Positions 45,760 through 54,569 are shown, numbered from the stretch's first letter. The stretch: 64,000 nt of DNA from Bacteroidales bacterium UBA3143 (GCA_002364735.1 DEZB01000035.1:1-64000), one strand, 5' to 3'. Notes: generated by a model not told the origin, from the sequence alone. Numbers and translations are program-made.

Positions 45760-46821
45760 ATGGAAAAACAAGAACAATCTTCATCAAGCTATACTGCTAA
45801 AGTATGGACTACTGTAGGAATTGCCGCTTTTGTGGTAATCATGCTATTAATTATTATTCAAACATTTAATGCTTTTCTTTTACTATTGGCTGCATCACTC
45901 ATAGCTTTGTTTTTTAGTGCAGTATCGGGCAAAATAACGAAATGGACTGGTTTAAAAGATGGTGTGGCCTTGGCCATTACGATTATTTTGGTTTTTGTAG
46001 TAGTTGGTCTTTTCTTTTGGTTGGTAGGAGCTGAGGCGCAAGTTCAATACAAAGAAATGCAAGAGGCAGTGCCAGTAATGATTGACAATGCACAAAATTA
46101 TCTTAGCAAAAGCGATTTAGGTCAAAAAGTATCAGATTATATCACCGATATTGAGAATCAAAAAAAGGTGGTGCCATTTCTTGAAGGTTTTTTTAAAACT
46201 TCCTTTGGTGTGTTTGGCGATTTGTATATAGTAATTTTTCTTTCTATGTTTCTTTCCATTGCTCCTTTCGACTATGTTAATGGAACAGTAAACTTGGTGC
46301 CCCGAAGAGGTAAAGCGAAAGCCAAACATTTATTTGAAGATTTAGGTTTTAATCTTCAAAAATGGATCAAAGGGGCTATAATTTCGGGTCTTGTTGTGTT
46401 TTCTTTGTCTGCCATTGGATTATTGATATTGGGTGTAGATATGTGGTTGATTTTGGCCATCTCAGCTGGTCTACTGAATGTGATACCAAACTTCGGACCA
46501 ATCATTGCCATGATTCCTGCTGTTTTGGTTGCATTGTTAACAGGTCCCACTCAGGCCTTACTGGTTGCAGGTCTTTATCTAACAGTGCAGGCTATTGAAA
46601 GCAACCTGATAACTCCTAATGTGCAAAAGAAGTTGCTTAATATTCCCCCAGCATTATTGATTTTCTTTCAGGTGGTAATGGGTACTCTCACTGGAGGGTG
46701 GGGCATCATACTGGCTGTGCCTATGTTGGTAATTGTGATTACGGTGGTTAAGCATTTGTATTTGAATGATAATATGGGAATTGAAACCTCTGGAAGTATT
46801 AATGCGGAGAAGGATGGGTAG
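45760..46821 (+). CDS. AI-2E family transporter
   Basis: This 353-residue inner-membrane protein has about eight helices, two near the N-terminus, one near 60-85 and a bundle from about 150 to 335. The conserved stretch LNVIPNFGPIIAMIPAVLVALLTGP, about residues 240-264, identifies the AI-2E (PerM/TqsA) family. Members export autoinducer-2 or act as Na+/H+ antiporters; sequence alone cannot choose. Single gene, closed by a perfect hairpin terminator. Confidence 0.9.
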   Translation: MEKQEQSSSSYTAKVWTTVGIAAFVVIMLLIIIQTFNAFLLLLAASLIALFFSAVSGKITKWTGLKDGVALAITIILVFVVVGLFFWLVGAEAQVQYKEMQEAVPVMIDNAQNYLSKSDLGQKVSDYITDIENQKKVVPFLEGFFKTSFGVFGDLYIVIFLSMFLSIAPFDYVNGTVNLVPRRGKAKAKHLFEDLGFNLQKWIKGAIISGLVVFSLSAIGLLILGVDMWLILAISAGLLNVIPNFGPIIAMIPAVLVALLTGPTQALLVAGLYLTVQAIESNLITPNVQKKLLNIPPALLIFFQVVMGTLTGGWGIILAVPMLVIVITVVKHLYLNDNMGIETSGSINAEKDG

Positions 46822-46904
46822 TGTATAAGTGTAATTTATCATGTAAAGACGATGAATAGCTTCGTGAAAATTTGGGTAATGATGAGTCAATACCACAAAC
46901 AATC

Positions 46905-46941
46905 AAACGCCCAATTTGGACATCAACCAAATTGGGCGTTT
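46905..46941. terminator. Terminator between convergent genes
   Basis: AAACGCCCAATTTGG (46905-46919) pairs perfectly with CCAAATTGGGCGTTT (46927-46941) over a 7-base loop. It serves the AI-2E transporter gene and the convergent DUF892-like gene. Confidence 0.88.
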
Positions 46942-46970
46942 ATAAACTTAATCAAAATCTTTATACGTCT

Positions 46971-47384
46971 CTATTTTTCAAAATAGAATAAATCTTTTAA
47001 TTCTTTATGTCCCAGTTTTTTTGCTAACTCATAGGCATTTTCGTAACAAGCCATTCTGTAATAGTTAATCCTATTGAAAGATGCGAGCAATCCTTCATCT
47101 TTCACTTCTTGTGGAATCTTTTGTGATGCAATGTCTTTAATGTTTTCGATCATTTCTTGTGCTACAGAGTCAGTAGTGTTGCCAGGATTTATATCTTTCT
47201 CTTGTAAAGCTTCTTGTAGTAGTGTTTTTTGTTTTGCACACTCCTTCGCCAGTTCCACTGCTATTTGCTCAAGGTCTATATCTTCTATTTCCGCTTGAAC
47301 AGATTCAAATATCTCTGCGCATTCTTTTTCTAATGCGTAAAGGTTTTTGAATTCGCTGTTAAATAAATCGTTTAAATTGTTCAT
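46971..47384 (-). CDS. DUF892/YciF-like helical protein
   Basis: This 137-residue all-helical protein begins MNNLNDLFNSEFKNLYALEKEC, which resembles the DUF892 (YciE/YciF, ferritin-like) start of an Asp-Leu-Phe-x-x-Glu helix. Its Glu-rich helices and an internal NRINYYRMACYENAYELAKKLGH helix resemble the YciF helix that carries metal-binding residues. Family members are linked to stress and may bind a di-iron centre. The match is from memory of the pattern, so it should be read as probable. It has no operon partner. Confidence 0.6.
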   Translation of the reverse strand: MNNLNDLFNSEFKNLYALEKECAEIFESVQAEIEDIDLEQIAVELAKECAKQKTLLQEALQEKDINPGNTTDSVAQEMIENIKDIASQKIPQEVKDEGLLASFNRINYYRMACYENAYELAKKLGHKELKDLFYFEK

Positions 47385-47592
47385 TATATGGATGTTTTTG
47401 TGTTATGTACTCTATATGAAACAAGCAACAAGAGAGATTGTTTAAATAAACATTCTGGTAAGTGGGCATAATGTTTAAAAACTAATTAGATTGAAATGCT
47501 TTGTGTTAATTTCCTATTGATTATAGATTATCTGAATGCTAATATGTATATTGTTCATGGCGAAATAAAGAAATATTAGAAGTGAAAACACT

Positions 47593-47621
47593 TTGATTTT
47601 CGAAATAGTGCCGTACCTTTG
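47593..47621 (+). promoter_or_regulatory. dnaB promoter
   Basis: TTG at 47593-47595 and TACCTTTG at 47614-47621, spacing 18, one base under the usual range. The box lies 22 bp upstream of the dnaB start. Confidence 0.5.
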
Positions 47622-47643
47622 AACTCTTATTTTAAAAATAAAA

Positions 47644-49122
47644 ATGGAAAAACAAAAACGACAAAAGAATGTAAAAGTAGTAGAGAAAACAGTGATGGTA
47701 GCCGATATTGGTAAACTTCCCCCACAAGCTCGCGAGCTTGAAGAGGCTGTGTTGGGAGCTTTGATGCTTGAAAAAGATGCTTTCTCTATTATAAGTGATA
47801 TACTTAAACCTGAAAGTTTTTACGAAGAGACTCATCAGTCGATTTTTGGTGCAATTCACAATTTGGCGATGCAGCAAAAACCGGTTGATGTGCTTACAGT
47901 TGTAGAAGAACTGAAAAGGAGAGGTGAGTTAGAAACAGTTGGAGGTGCAGTGTTTGTAGCAGAATTAACAGATAAAGTGGCCTCGGCGGCTCACGTTGAA
48001 TATCACGCTCGCATTATTGCTCAAAAGTATTTGGCGCGTCAACTCATCACGTTTTCATCAGATGTAGTTAATCAGGCATTTGATGAGATGATTGATGTGG
48101 ACGACTTGATGCAAGAAACTGAAAGTAAGCTCTTCGAGATATCTCAACGAAACGTAAAGAAAGATGTTGTTCAAATCAATCCTGTAATAAAGGAGGCATT
48201 GAACAACCTGCAAATAGCAGCAAATAGAAAAGACGGTTTAAGTGGATTGCAATCTGGCTTTAAAAAACTGGATGAAATAACATCGGGGTGGCAGAACTCA
48301 GACTTGGTTATTATTGCCGCACGACCTGCTATGGGTAAAACTGCTTTGGTGCTATCGATGGCGCGAAACATGGCAGTCAATTATCAATTTCCTATTGGTC
48401 TATTTTCTCTTGAGATGTCAAATGTGCAATTGGTGAACCGTTTAATAGTGAATGTATGCCAGATAACGGGTGATAAAATAAAGAGTGGCAGATTGAACGA
48501 AGAGGAGTGGACTCGCTTAGACAGTAAGATTAAAGACTTGTATGATGCGCCTATATATGTAGACGATACACCAAGTCTTTCGATATTTGAGTTGCGTACC
48601 AAAGCACGGAGACTTGTGCGTGAACACGGGGTGAAGATTATAATAATCGACTACTTGCAATTGATGAATGCAAGCGGTATGAACTACGGTAGTCGTGAGC
48701 AAGAGGTAAGTATGATTTCTCGCTCTTTGAAAGGGTTGGCTAAAGAATTGAATATACCTATTATTGCACTCTCTCAGCTAAATCGTGGTGTTGAAACAAG
48801 GCAAGGTGAAGGTAAAAGACCTCAGTTGGCAGATTTACGTGAATCGGGTGCTATTGAACAAGATGCTGATATTGTATGTTTTATACATCGTCCAGAATAT
48901 TATAAGATCACCGAAGATGAGCATGGATCTACACTTGGTATTGCAGAAATAATTATTTCTAAACACCGTAACGGTGCCACAGGTATTGTACGAATGAAGT
49001 TTGAGAACGAATATGCACTCTTTAAAGATGAGGAGCCCCAATATGCAGAGTACACCTCAAGCATGAATAGACGCCCTGCGGTAGCTCAAGAAAGTTCGAA
49101 AGATATGGGAAACCCGTTTTAA
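47644..49122 (+). CDS. dnaB: Replicative DNA helicase DnaB
   Basis: This 492-residue hexameric helicase unwinds DNA at the replication fork. The N-terminal DnaB domain covers about 18-125 (PPQARELEEAVLGALM...), then a linker and the RecA-like C-terminal domain. Walker A is AARPAMGKTAL (about 221-231) and Walker B IIIIDYLQLMN near 335. The arginine finger region is ADLRESGAIEQDAD and the closing ISKHRNGATG is present. No intein interrupts it, although DnaB often carries one. A small lipoprotein gene follows by 28 bp. Confidence 0.97.
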   Translation: MEKQKRQKNVKVVEKTVMVADIGKLPPQARELEEAVLGALMLEKDAFSIISDILKPESFYEETHQSIFGAIHNLAMQQKPVDVLTVVEELKRRGELETVGGAVFVAELTDKVASAAHVEYHARIIAQKYLARQLITFSSDVVNQAFDEMIDVDDLMQETESKLFEISQRNVKKDVVQINPVIKEALNNLQIAANRKDGLSGLQSGFKKLDEITSGWQNSDLVIIAARPAMGKTALVLSMARNMAVNYQFPIGLFSLEMSNVQLVNRLIVNVCQITGDKIKSGRLNEEEWTRLDSKIKDLYDAPIYVDDTPSLSIFELRTKARRLVREHGVKIIIIDYLQLMNASGMNYGSREQEVSMISRSLKGLAKELNIPIIALSQLNRGVETRQGEGKRPQLADLRESGAIEQDADIVCFIHRPEYYKITEDEHGSTLGIAEIIISKHRNGATGIVRMKFENEYALFKDEEPQYAEYTSSMNRRPAVAQESSKDMGNPF

Positions 49123-49150
49123 TTAAGTCACTTCTATATTGATAAAGGTA

Positions 49151-49423
49151 ATGATTGAGAATAAAATTAAATATATAATCCTTTCGTTAATTATATTGTT
49201 TTCGGTGAGTTGCAACTCAATGAAATCGGATGCAAAGAAAGCGGCATCTCTCATTAATAAAAGTATTGAGCAAACACATGAGTTGAAGTTAGATAAAGCA
49301 GAGAAAACTTATTTGAAGGCTCAGGAAATTATAAACACCTATAAAGAGACGGATAAGGTTGAAGAGTTTTACGAACTGTTTGTAACTTTTCGGGACAAAG
49401 AAAGAAAAGAAATCGCAAAATAA
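49151..49423 (+). CDS. Small lipoprotein of unknown function
   Basis: This 90-residue predicted lipoprotein uses the ATG at 49151; a TTG four codons upstream is a less likely start. The signal peptide ends LILFSVSC, lipid Cys21. The mature part is one long charged helical region (SDAKKAASLINKSIEQ onward) with alternating Lys/Glu, probably a coiled coil or helical hairpin. I do not recognise the family. It is close behind dnaB and probably read through from it. Confidence 0.65.
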   Translation: MIENKIKYIILSLIILFSVSCNSMKSDAKKAASLINKSIEQTHELKLDKAEKTYLKAQEIINTYKETDKVEEFYELFVTFRDKERKEIAK

Positions 49424-49526
49424 ACTAATCCAACGCTTTAGCAAACGAAATAATGAGTATTTTTGATTTCTCGATCAAGCTATTCGTAGTTATTTATTAT
49501 TTAGCAGCAACTTTAATTATAAAAAA

Positions 49527-51491
49527 ATGAACAGATTATATATAATCACCCTATTCACGTTACTATCATTATGGACAGTGGCACAGAGTTTACCTTATCC
49601 TAAAGTAAACATTGATGGGCAAGAGTTTTATCGCTACGAAGTGAAACCTGGGGAGGGACTTTTTTCAATAGCAAGAACTTTTGCAATACCTATTGATCAA
49701 ATATTAAAGTATAATCCTTCTGCTAAAGATGGATTGATGAATGGACAGGAACTAAATATTCCTGTTATTATTGCTGATGCAAAGCAAAAACCTGTGTTAG
49801 ACCAAAATTCTGTATTTTATCATAACATTGAACGAGGAGAAACCGTTTACTCTCTTGCTGCTATGTACAACACTACAGAGGAGGAGATATATAGATTAAA
49901 TCCATCAGCACGTGACGGAATAAGTGAGGGTTCTGTTTTAATAGTTCCTCAAAGAAAAGTGATAAGCCCTGTTAAAGAAGAAAACTATCGTTATCATACT
50001 ATTTCACCGAAAGAGACGCTGTACTCAGTCTCAAGAACTTATTCGCTTACCCCCGAAAATATTATCGCAGCCAATCCTGGTCTTTCTGTACAAACCTTTC
50101 AGATTGGGAAAACAATTCGCATACCGTTTTTTGAGTCGAACGAGACTTTTTCATCTTACGCTGGACCAGTTGTTATAGAAAAAACGCAACATAAAGTGAA
50201 AAGTGGAGAAACGCTTTACAGCATTGCTCAAAGTTACGGTGTAACAGTGGAGGAAATTGAGAAACAAAATCCGAATGTCTCATTTTCTGAATTGAGAACT
50301 AACAGTACGTTGACAATTCCAATAAAAAAATATGACCGCGAATTGGCACGACAAGATGCTGTCAATGAATCGCGTGCAAACCTGCTTTTGTCTGATAGAA
50401 AAAGCTCTGAAAAATTAAACGTGATGCAAGTGGGTCTTTTGATGCCTTTTTTAGAAAAGAACAATGGACAGGATTTACGCATTCAAGAATACTATGAAGG
50501 TTTTTTATTGGCAGTTGAAAAACTAAAGAAGCAGGGTGCTAACCTTGAACTTTATGTGTTTGATATTGGCACCGAATCCAATACGAAGAAACTTGAAAGT
50601 CTTTTGAATACATTGGAAATGCAAAATTTAGATCTGATTGTGGGTGGAGTTTCTGACAGTCAAATAAAGATATTATCCGATTTTTCTAAGTCAAGAAACA
50701 TAAAGTATGTCATTCCTTTTTCGTCTAAAAACACTGAGGTGTTGAACAATGGTAATATATTTCAGGTAAATACTCCTCAATCTAACTTATACAATAAAGC
50801 CTCTCAAGTTTTTGTAAATAAGTTCAATCGTGCTAACGTCATATTTCTCAACACGAATGCTGACAACAAAAAAGATGACCTTATCTCAATCATGCAGAAC
50901 GACTTGAAGAATCAATCTATTCCCTATAGGTCTGTTGCTATTTCTGAGAATTTAGGAGAATCTTTGACTCCTTTATTAAGCGATTCAAAAGAGAATATTC
51001 TGATACCTGCATCAGGCGATATATCTGTATTAGGTAGGGTTTTTGTTTCTTTGAACGCATTAAAGGAAATACGTCCAGAATTGAATGTGCAGCTTTTTGG
51101 TTATCCCGAATGGCAAACTTATGAAGATAATTATTTGAAAGATTATCACAATCACGGCACTTACTTCTACTCATCGTTCTATGTAGATAATAATGCATCT
51201 GAAACAGAAGATTTCATTCATAACTTTAATAAATGGTATAAGAAGGAGCTTCAAAACACTTACCCACAATACGCTATGTTGGGATATGACACAGGGCTAT
51301 ACTTCTTGACTGCGTTACACAGAAACGGTAGAAACTTCGAAACAAAGCTAAACAATATAAATGTTAATACCATTCAATTTGCTTTCAATTTTGATAGGGT
51401 AAACAACTGGGGAGGGTTTATTAACACAGGTTTATACCTTGTGAACTATGATACTGATTCACGAATAATTAAATCAAATTACAGCAGATGA
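49527..51491 (+). CDS. LysM-repeat protein with type 1 periplasmic-binding fold
   Basis: This 654-residue secreted protein has a signal peptide (about 1-19, ending VAQS). Four LysM domains follow (about 30-75, 94-140, 153-199 and 216-262), each with the pattern GExLxSIAxxY and a closing LxIP. They would bind peptidoglycan. The C-terminal part (about 290-650) has the layout of a type 1 periplasmic-binding/amino-acid-receptor fold: VMQVGLLMPF, YYEGFLLAVEKL, DLIVGGVSD. A LysM-anchored ligand-binding domain suggests a cell-wall sensor or lipoprotein-like activator of peptidoglycan synthesis, analogous to LpoA; this role is inference. Its stop overlaps the next start as ATGA. Confidence 0.85.
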   Translation: MNRLYIITLFTLLSLWTVAQSLPYPKVNIDGQEFYRYEVKPGEGLFSIARTFAIPIDQILKYNPSAKDGLMNGQELNIPVIIADAKQKPVLDQNSVFYHNIERGETVYSLAAMYNTTEEEIYRLNPSARDGISEGSVLIVPQRKVISPVKEENYRYHTISPKETLYSVSRTYSLTPENIIAANPGLSVQTFQIGKTIRIPFFESNETFSSYAGPVVIEKTQHKVKSGETLYSIAQSYGVTVEEIEKQNPNVSFSELRTNSTLTIPIKKYDRELARQDAVNESRANLLLSDRKSSEKLNVMQVGLLMPFLEKNNGQDLRIQEYYEGFLLAVEKLKKQGANLELYVFDIGTESNTKKLESLLNTLEMQNLDLIVGGVSDSQIKILSDFSKSRNIKYVIPFSSKNTEVLNNGNIFQVNTPQSNLYNKASQVFVNKFNRANVIFLNTNADNKKDDLISIMQNDLKNQSIPYRSVAISENLGESLTPLLSDSKENILIPASGDISVLGRVFVSLNALKEIRPELNVQLFGYPEWQTYEDNYLKDYHNHGTYFYSSFYVDNNASETEDFIHNFNKWYKKELQNTYPQYAMLGYDTGLYFLTALHRNGRNFETKLNNINVNTIQFAFNFDRVNNWGGFINTGLYLVNYDTDSRIIKSNYSR

Positions 51492-52192
51492 CATTCTTCA
51501 CAAAATGGTTATCTTTAACTACCTTGTTGCTCTTGATGCTTCAGTTTGCAGCAGCTCAGCAAAAAGAAACATTTAAGTCTAAACTCTCTATTGGAGTAGG
51601 GGGGGGAGCTGTTTTTAGTCAAGTTGATTTTGTTCCAACTATTGCACAAATTAGTACGCAAGGTTTATCAGCTGGCATTTCTGCTAAATTTGTATCTGAA
51701 AAACATCTTGGCCTTCTGGCTGAACTGAACTATACACAACGTGGATGGGAAGAAGATTTTGTGGATATAAACCCTGTACATGCTTATTCAAGAACACTCA
51801 ACTATTTGGAGCTTCCGCTGCTTACACACATATATTTTGGCAATAAAGTAAGGTTTATAATAAATATAGGACCACAAATAAGCTATATGTTGAATGATAA
51901 AGATACCATGAACGATGCTTTGGCTAAACACATAGAAGGAGTATTGGATGAAGATCCCAATTTTCCTATCGGCATACAATATAAATCAATTGATAGTAAA
52001 TTCGATTATGGGCTGATAGGTGGTTTGGGTATTGAGTTTAATACTCCCATCGGAAGTTTTGATTTACAAGGACGTTACTACTTTGGTTTAGGCGATTCTT
52101 TTGATAACACTCGTAGTAGTTCATCTAATTTCTCACGCTCTGCTCATCGATATTTCGGTGGTAAATTGACTTATTATTTCCTTAGTTTTTAG
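51488..52192 (+). CDS. Outer-membrane beta-barrel protein (PorT/OMP_b-brl_2-like)
   Basis: This 234-residue outer-membrane protein has a signal peptide (about 1-23, ending AAAQQ). It reads as an 8-strand barrel: strands such as KLSIGVGGGAVFSQVDF, HLGLLAELNYTQRGWEED, YLELPLLTHIYFG and VRFIINIGPQISYML, and a final KLTYYFLSF ending in Phe, the usual outer-membrane insertion signal. It matches the PorT-like porin family common in this phylum. It overlaps the LysM protein gene by four bases, so the two envelope proteins are probably made together. Confidence 0.88.
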   Translation: MTFFTKWLSLTTLLLLMLQFAAAQQKETFKSKLSIGVGGGAVFSQVDFVPTIAQISTQGLSAGISAKFVSEKHLGLLAELNYTQRGWEEDFVDINPVHAYSRTLNYLELPLLTHIYFGNKVRFIINIGPQISYMLNDKDTMNDALAKHIEGVLDEDPNFPIGIQYKSIDSKFDYGLIGGLGIEFNTPIGSFDLQGRYYFGLGDSFDNTRSSSSNFSRSAHRYFGGKLTYYFLSF

Positions 52193-52298
52193 GTTTTTGT
52201 AAATCTAAAAAAACTATTCACTATTTTAAATTAGGCGCATTTAGATGTGTCTTATACTAAAATCAACATTTAAAAATCTATTATTTAATGTGATTTTA

Positions 52299-52668
52299 TA
52301 GGAGTAATCTTTTCAAAACATTTCACCGACGTGGAAAATGTTTAAAACTGATGAAACTTGCTTTCACCGCGGTGAAAATGTTTCAAAACAGATATTTTTC
52401 ATTTTTTCGCTTAAATTCTTATCATTTTCGGCTTTAAAAGTTCTAATTCTGTTGCGTTTTCCTCTTTTCTTTCGTTGATTCTGAAATTATAGCCTAACTA
52501 TTCTTTTTTCTGAGCGTTTTCTCTCAGTATATCGTCAATAAAGTATCATTTAAGTGATAAAAAACATTTTCAACGTGGTAAATTGAATTTTCATCAGATG
52601 AACGTCCAATCTACCACGGAGGATTTAATTTCCACCCATTTTTCGATCTATTTTCTGCTGAATTGCAA
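52299..52668. repeat. Palindrome-rich intergenic repeat, right copy (inverted)
   Basis: This is the reverse-complement partner of 20-388. Module B lies at 52316-52383 and contains the perfect palindrome TTTCACCGCGGTGAAA at 52362-52377. Module A lies at 52562-52635. The distance between modules (179) is the same as in the left copy. It starts about 107 bp after the stop of the barrel gene, so both copies sit downstream of a gene end. No open frame is shared by the two copies. Confidence 0.75.
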
Positions 52669-52921
52669 CATATAATGTATTATTTGTTACAATTTGATAT
52701 TTGTAGAATTTGTTTTGGCTAATAAAACTTGAGGTTATTAATGAAAAATCTATTCCTTAAGTAATTTTGAAGCTGAAAGCTTGATTAAATATAATCGTAA
52801 TCAGGTTTTTTATTTTTTTCAAAGTAAAAATACTGGAGATAGTGAGTCTTAGACTGGATATCAAAAAAGAACATTTTTCTAATTATTTTCCTCTGAAATA
52901 TTTTATTTTCAAGAAAAATTA

Positions 52922-52929
52922 TACCTTTG
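52922..52929 (+). promoter_or_regulatory. -7 box upstream of the ArsR operon
   Basis: TACCTTTG matches TAnnTTTG, but no TTG lies at the expected distance, as often in regulated promoters. The expected transcript start near 52935 makes the ATG at 52943 an unlikely start. Repeats of ATGTAT/CATGTAT around 52950-52965 could be the regulator's own operator. Confidence 0.4.
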
Positions 52930-52966
52930 TGAACAATTACATATGGATGTATGTTCATGTATCGTT

Positions 52967-53269
52967 ATGAATAATGAATTAATGGAAATTGATAAGATAA
53001 AGTTAGAAAAAGCTGCTTATATATTAAGAGCTTTAGCACACGAAACACGCCTTTGTGCTTTGATGCATCTTTCAAAAACGAAAGAGTTATCTGTTTCAGA
53101 TTTAATGTCGGAAGTAGGTTGCGAGCAATCTCTTTTGTCTCATCACTTAACAGATTTGCGAGCAAAAGGTATATTGAATTCTCGAAGGGAGGGAAAGAAT
53201 AATCTTTACTCAATTAATAACGAGCAAATAATACCTCTATTGGAGTGTATACTAAATTACTGTAAATAG
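52967..53269 (+). CDS. ArsR family transcriptional regulator
   Basis: This 100-residue winged-helix repressor uses the ATG at 52967; ATGs at 52943 and 52982 are alternatives. The core shows RALAHETRLCALMHL, the recognition helix QSLLSHHLTDLRAKGILNSRREGKNNLYS, and a C-terminal dimerisation helix. Cysteines occur near the recognition region (VGCEQS), early in helix 2 (RLCAL) and at the C-terminus (ECILNYCK). They could sense thiols, sulfur species or a metal; the metal motif CxCxxC of classic ArsR is absent. First gene of a four-gene operon, which it presumably represses. The VGCEQSLLSHHL form is common among regulators of this phylum linked to redox genes. Confidence 0.88.
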   Translation: MNNELMEIDKIKLEKAAYILRALAHETRLCALMHLSKTKELSVSDLMSEVGCEQSLLSHHLTDLRAKGILNSRREGKNNLYSINNEQIIPLLECILNYCK

Positions 53270-53275
53270 AACAAT

Positions 53276-53518
53276 ATGAAAGATTTTTTATTAAAACATT
53301 GGCTTAAAATTGCAGGAGTGTTAGCTGGAGCTTTAGGCGGGTACCTATATTATGTTAATGTAGGATGTGTTTCAGGGACTTGTCCCATAACTTCCAATCC
53401 ATATATGAGTATTTTTTATGGGTCATTAATGGGCTACCTGTTTTTGGGATTATTCCAGAAAAGTCCAAAGAAAGAAACCATCGAGCAAGAAGCCGATAAA
53501 AACAATAATGAAGTATGA
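53276..53518 (+). CDS. DUF6132-like small membrane protein
   Basis: This 80-residue protein has two membrane helices (about 10-27 and 44-60) separated by a loop bearing two conserved cysteines in VGCVSGTCPITSNPY. The pattern matches what I recall as DUF6132, known from Bacteroidota. A charged C-terminal tail follows. The Cys pair between helices near the membrane surface suggests thiol or disulfide exchange with the thioredoxin lipoprotein encoded next, whose start overlaps this stop as ATGA. No function is published that I know of. Confidence 0.7.
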   Translation: MKDFLLKHWLKIAGVLAGALGGYLYYVNVGCVSGTCPITSNPYMSIFYGSLMGYLFLGLFQKSPKKETIEQEADKNNNEV

Positions 53519-54006
53519 AGAAAATATTTTTAATAGCAGGTATTTTGTCAGCAATAATATTGTCGGCATGCACCAACACAGCAAAAGAAAACAAACAAGA
53601 TACAAATTTACAACAAACAGAAACTAAAATGCAAACAGTACAAAAAACAATTAACTTAACAAAAGCAGAGTTCTTAACCAAAGTAGCAAACTACGAAGAA
53701 AGTCCAGACAAATGGGTGTACTTAGGAGATAAGCCTTGTCTTATTGATTTTTATGCAAACTGGTGTGGACCATGTAAAATGGTAGCTCCAATATTGGAAG
53801 AATTAGCAGAAGAATATAAAGATGACATTTATATCTATAAAATTGATACCGAAGCAGAGCAAGAGTTAGCAGCAGCTTTTGGTATTCGTAGTATTCCATC
53901 AATACTATTTTGCCCAATGGACGAACAACCACAAATGGCGCAAGGGGCACTTCCAAAAGATGGTTTCAAACAAGCTATTAATGAAGTGTTATTAAAAAAA
54001 TCATAA
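53515..54006 (+). CDS. Thioredoxin-fold lipoprotein
   Basis: This 163-residue periplasmic thioredoxin is anchored by a lipoprotein signal (SAIILSAC, Cys19). A Thr/Gln-rich linker (about 20-48) leads to a thioredoxin domain with the active site WCGPC (83-87, Cys84 and Cys87), KIDTEAEQELAAAFGIRSIPS with the cis-Pro, and a complete C-terminal helix. WCGPC is the reducing-type motif, so it would need electrons, for example from the DsbD protein at 24458. The four-base overlap with the DUF6132 gene argues for a joint role. Confidence 0.9.
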   Translation: MKKIFLIAGILSAIILSACTNTAKENKQDTNLQQTETKMQTVQKTINLTKAEFLTKVANYEESPDKWVYLGDKPCLIDFYANWCGPCKMVAPILEELAEEYKDDIYIYKIDTEAEQELAAAFGIRSIPSILFCPMDEQPQMAQGALPKDGFKQAINEVLLKKS

Positions 54007-54021
54007 CAAAAATAAGACACA

Positions 54022-54417
54022 ATGGACAACATGTTTATAGAGAATAAAAGTAGATTCAACTTCGATGAAACTGTTTCAAAATTAACTGAAGCAATTGGTC
54101 AAAGCGAATGGAAATTGATTCATACACACGATTTGCAACAGTTGATGCATAAAAATGGACATGATGTATTGCCTGCAAAGGTAATGGAGATTTGCGCACC
54201 ATCATTTGCTTTCAAGTTACTTTCAAAAGATGAAGAACGCATCTATTCAAACATGATGCCTTGCCGATTGTCAGTATATGAGAAAAACGATGGAGAAACG
54301 TATGTTTCCAGAATGAATATTGAGCAGTTTGCATCCCAAATGGGTGGAGTTATTCAAGAGGTAATGTCTACAGCATTTAGAGGTGCGGAAGGATTTATAA
54401 ATCAAGTAATCGAATAA
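54022..54417 (+). CDS. DUF302 domain protein
   Basis: This 131-residue cytoplasmic protein matches the DUF302 pattern. An opening FDETVSKLTEAIGQSEWKLI (about 13-32) is followed by VMEICAPSFAFKLLSKDEERIYSNMMPCRLSVYE, in which PCRLSVYE is the family hallmark, then EVMSTAF near the end. DUF302 proteins are small alpha/beta homodimers of unknown function, found often beside sulfur-oxidising or thiol genes. Its Cys residues lie at about 56 and 81. Last gene of the ArsR operon, 15 bp after the thioredoxin, closed by a terminator. Confidence 0.85.
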   Translation: MDNMFIENKSRFNFDETVSKLTEAIGQSEWKLIHTHDLQQLMHKNGHDVLPAKVMEICAPSFAFKLLSKDEERIYSNMMPCRLSVYEKNDGETYVSRMNIEQFASQMGGVIQEVMSTAFRGAEGFINQVIE

Positions 54418-54448
54418 GTCATATTCACACAATCAATACAACTTAATT

Positions 54449-54484
54449 AAAAAATACGCTTCATGTTATGGAGCGTATTTTTTT
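54449..54484 (+). terminator. Terminator closing the ArsR operon
   Basis: AAAAAATACGCTTCAT (54449-54464), loop GTT, ATGGAGCGTATTTTTTT (54468-54484); a 15-16 bp stem with one G-U pair and a T tract. Confidence 0.88.
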
Positions 54485-54569
54485 ATTAAAGAAACAGGGT
54501 GTACAATTCCCTGATTTTAGTATTTTTGTTGTTACTCTAATAAATTGAATATCAATAAAGCAGGAGTCA

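Noticed and set aside
47644..49122. Intein insertion in dnaB
   Set aside because: The Walker A and surrounding motifs are continuous and the length is that of an uninterrupted DnaB.
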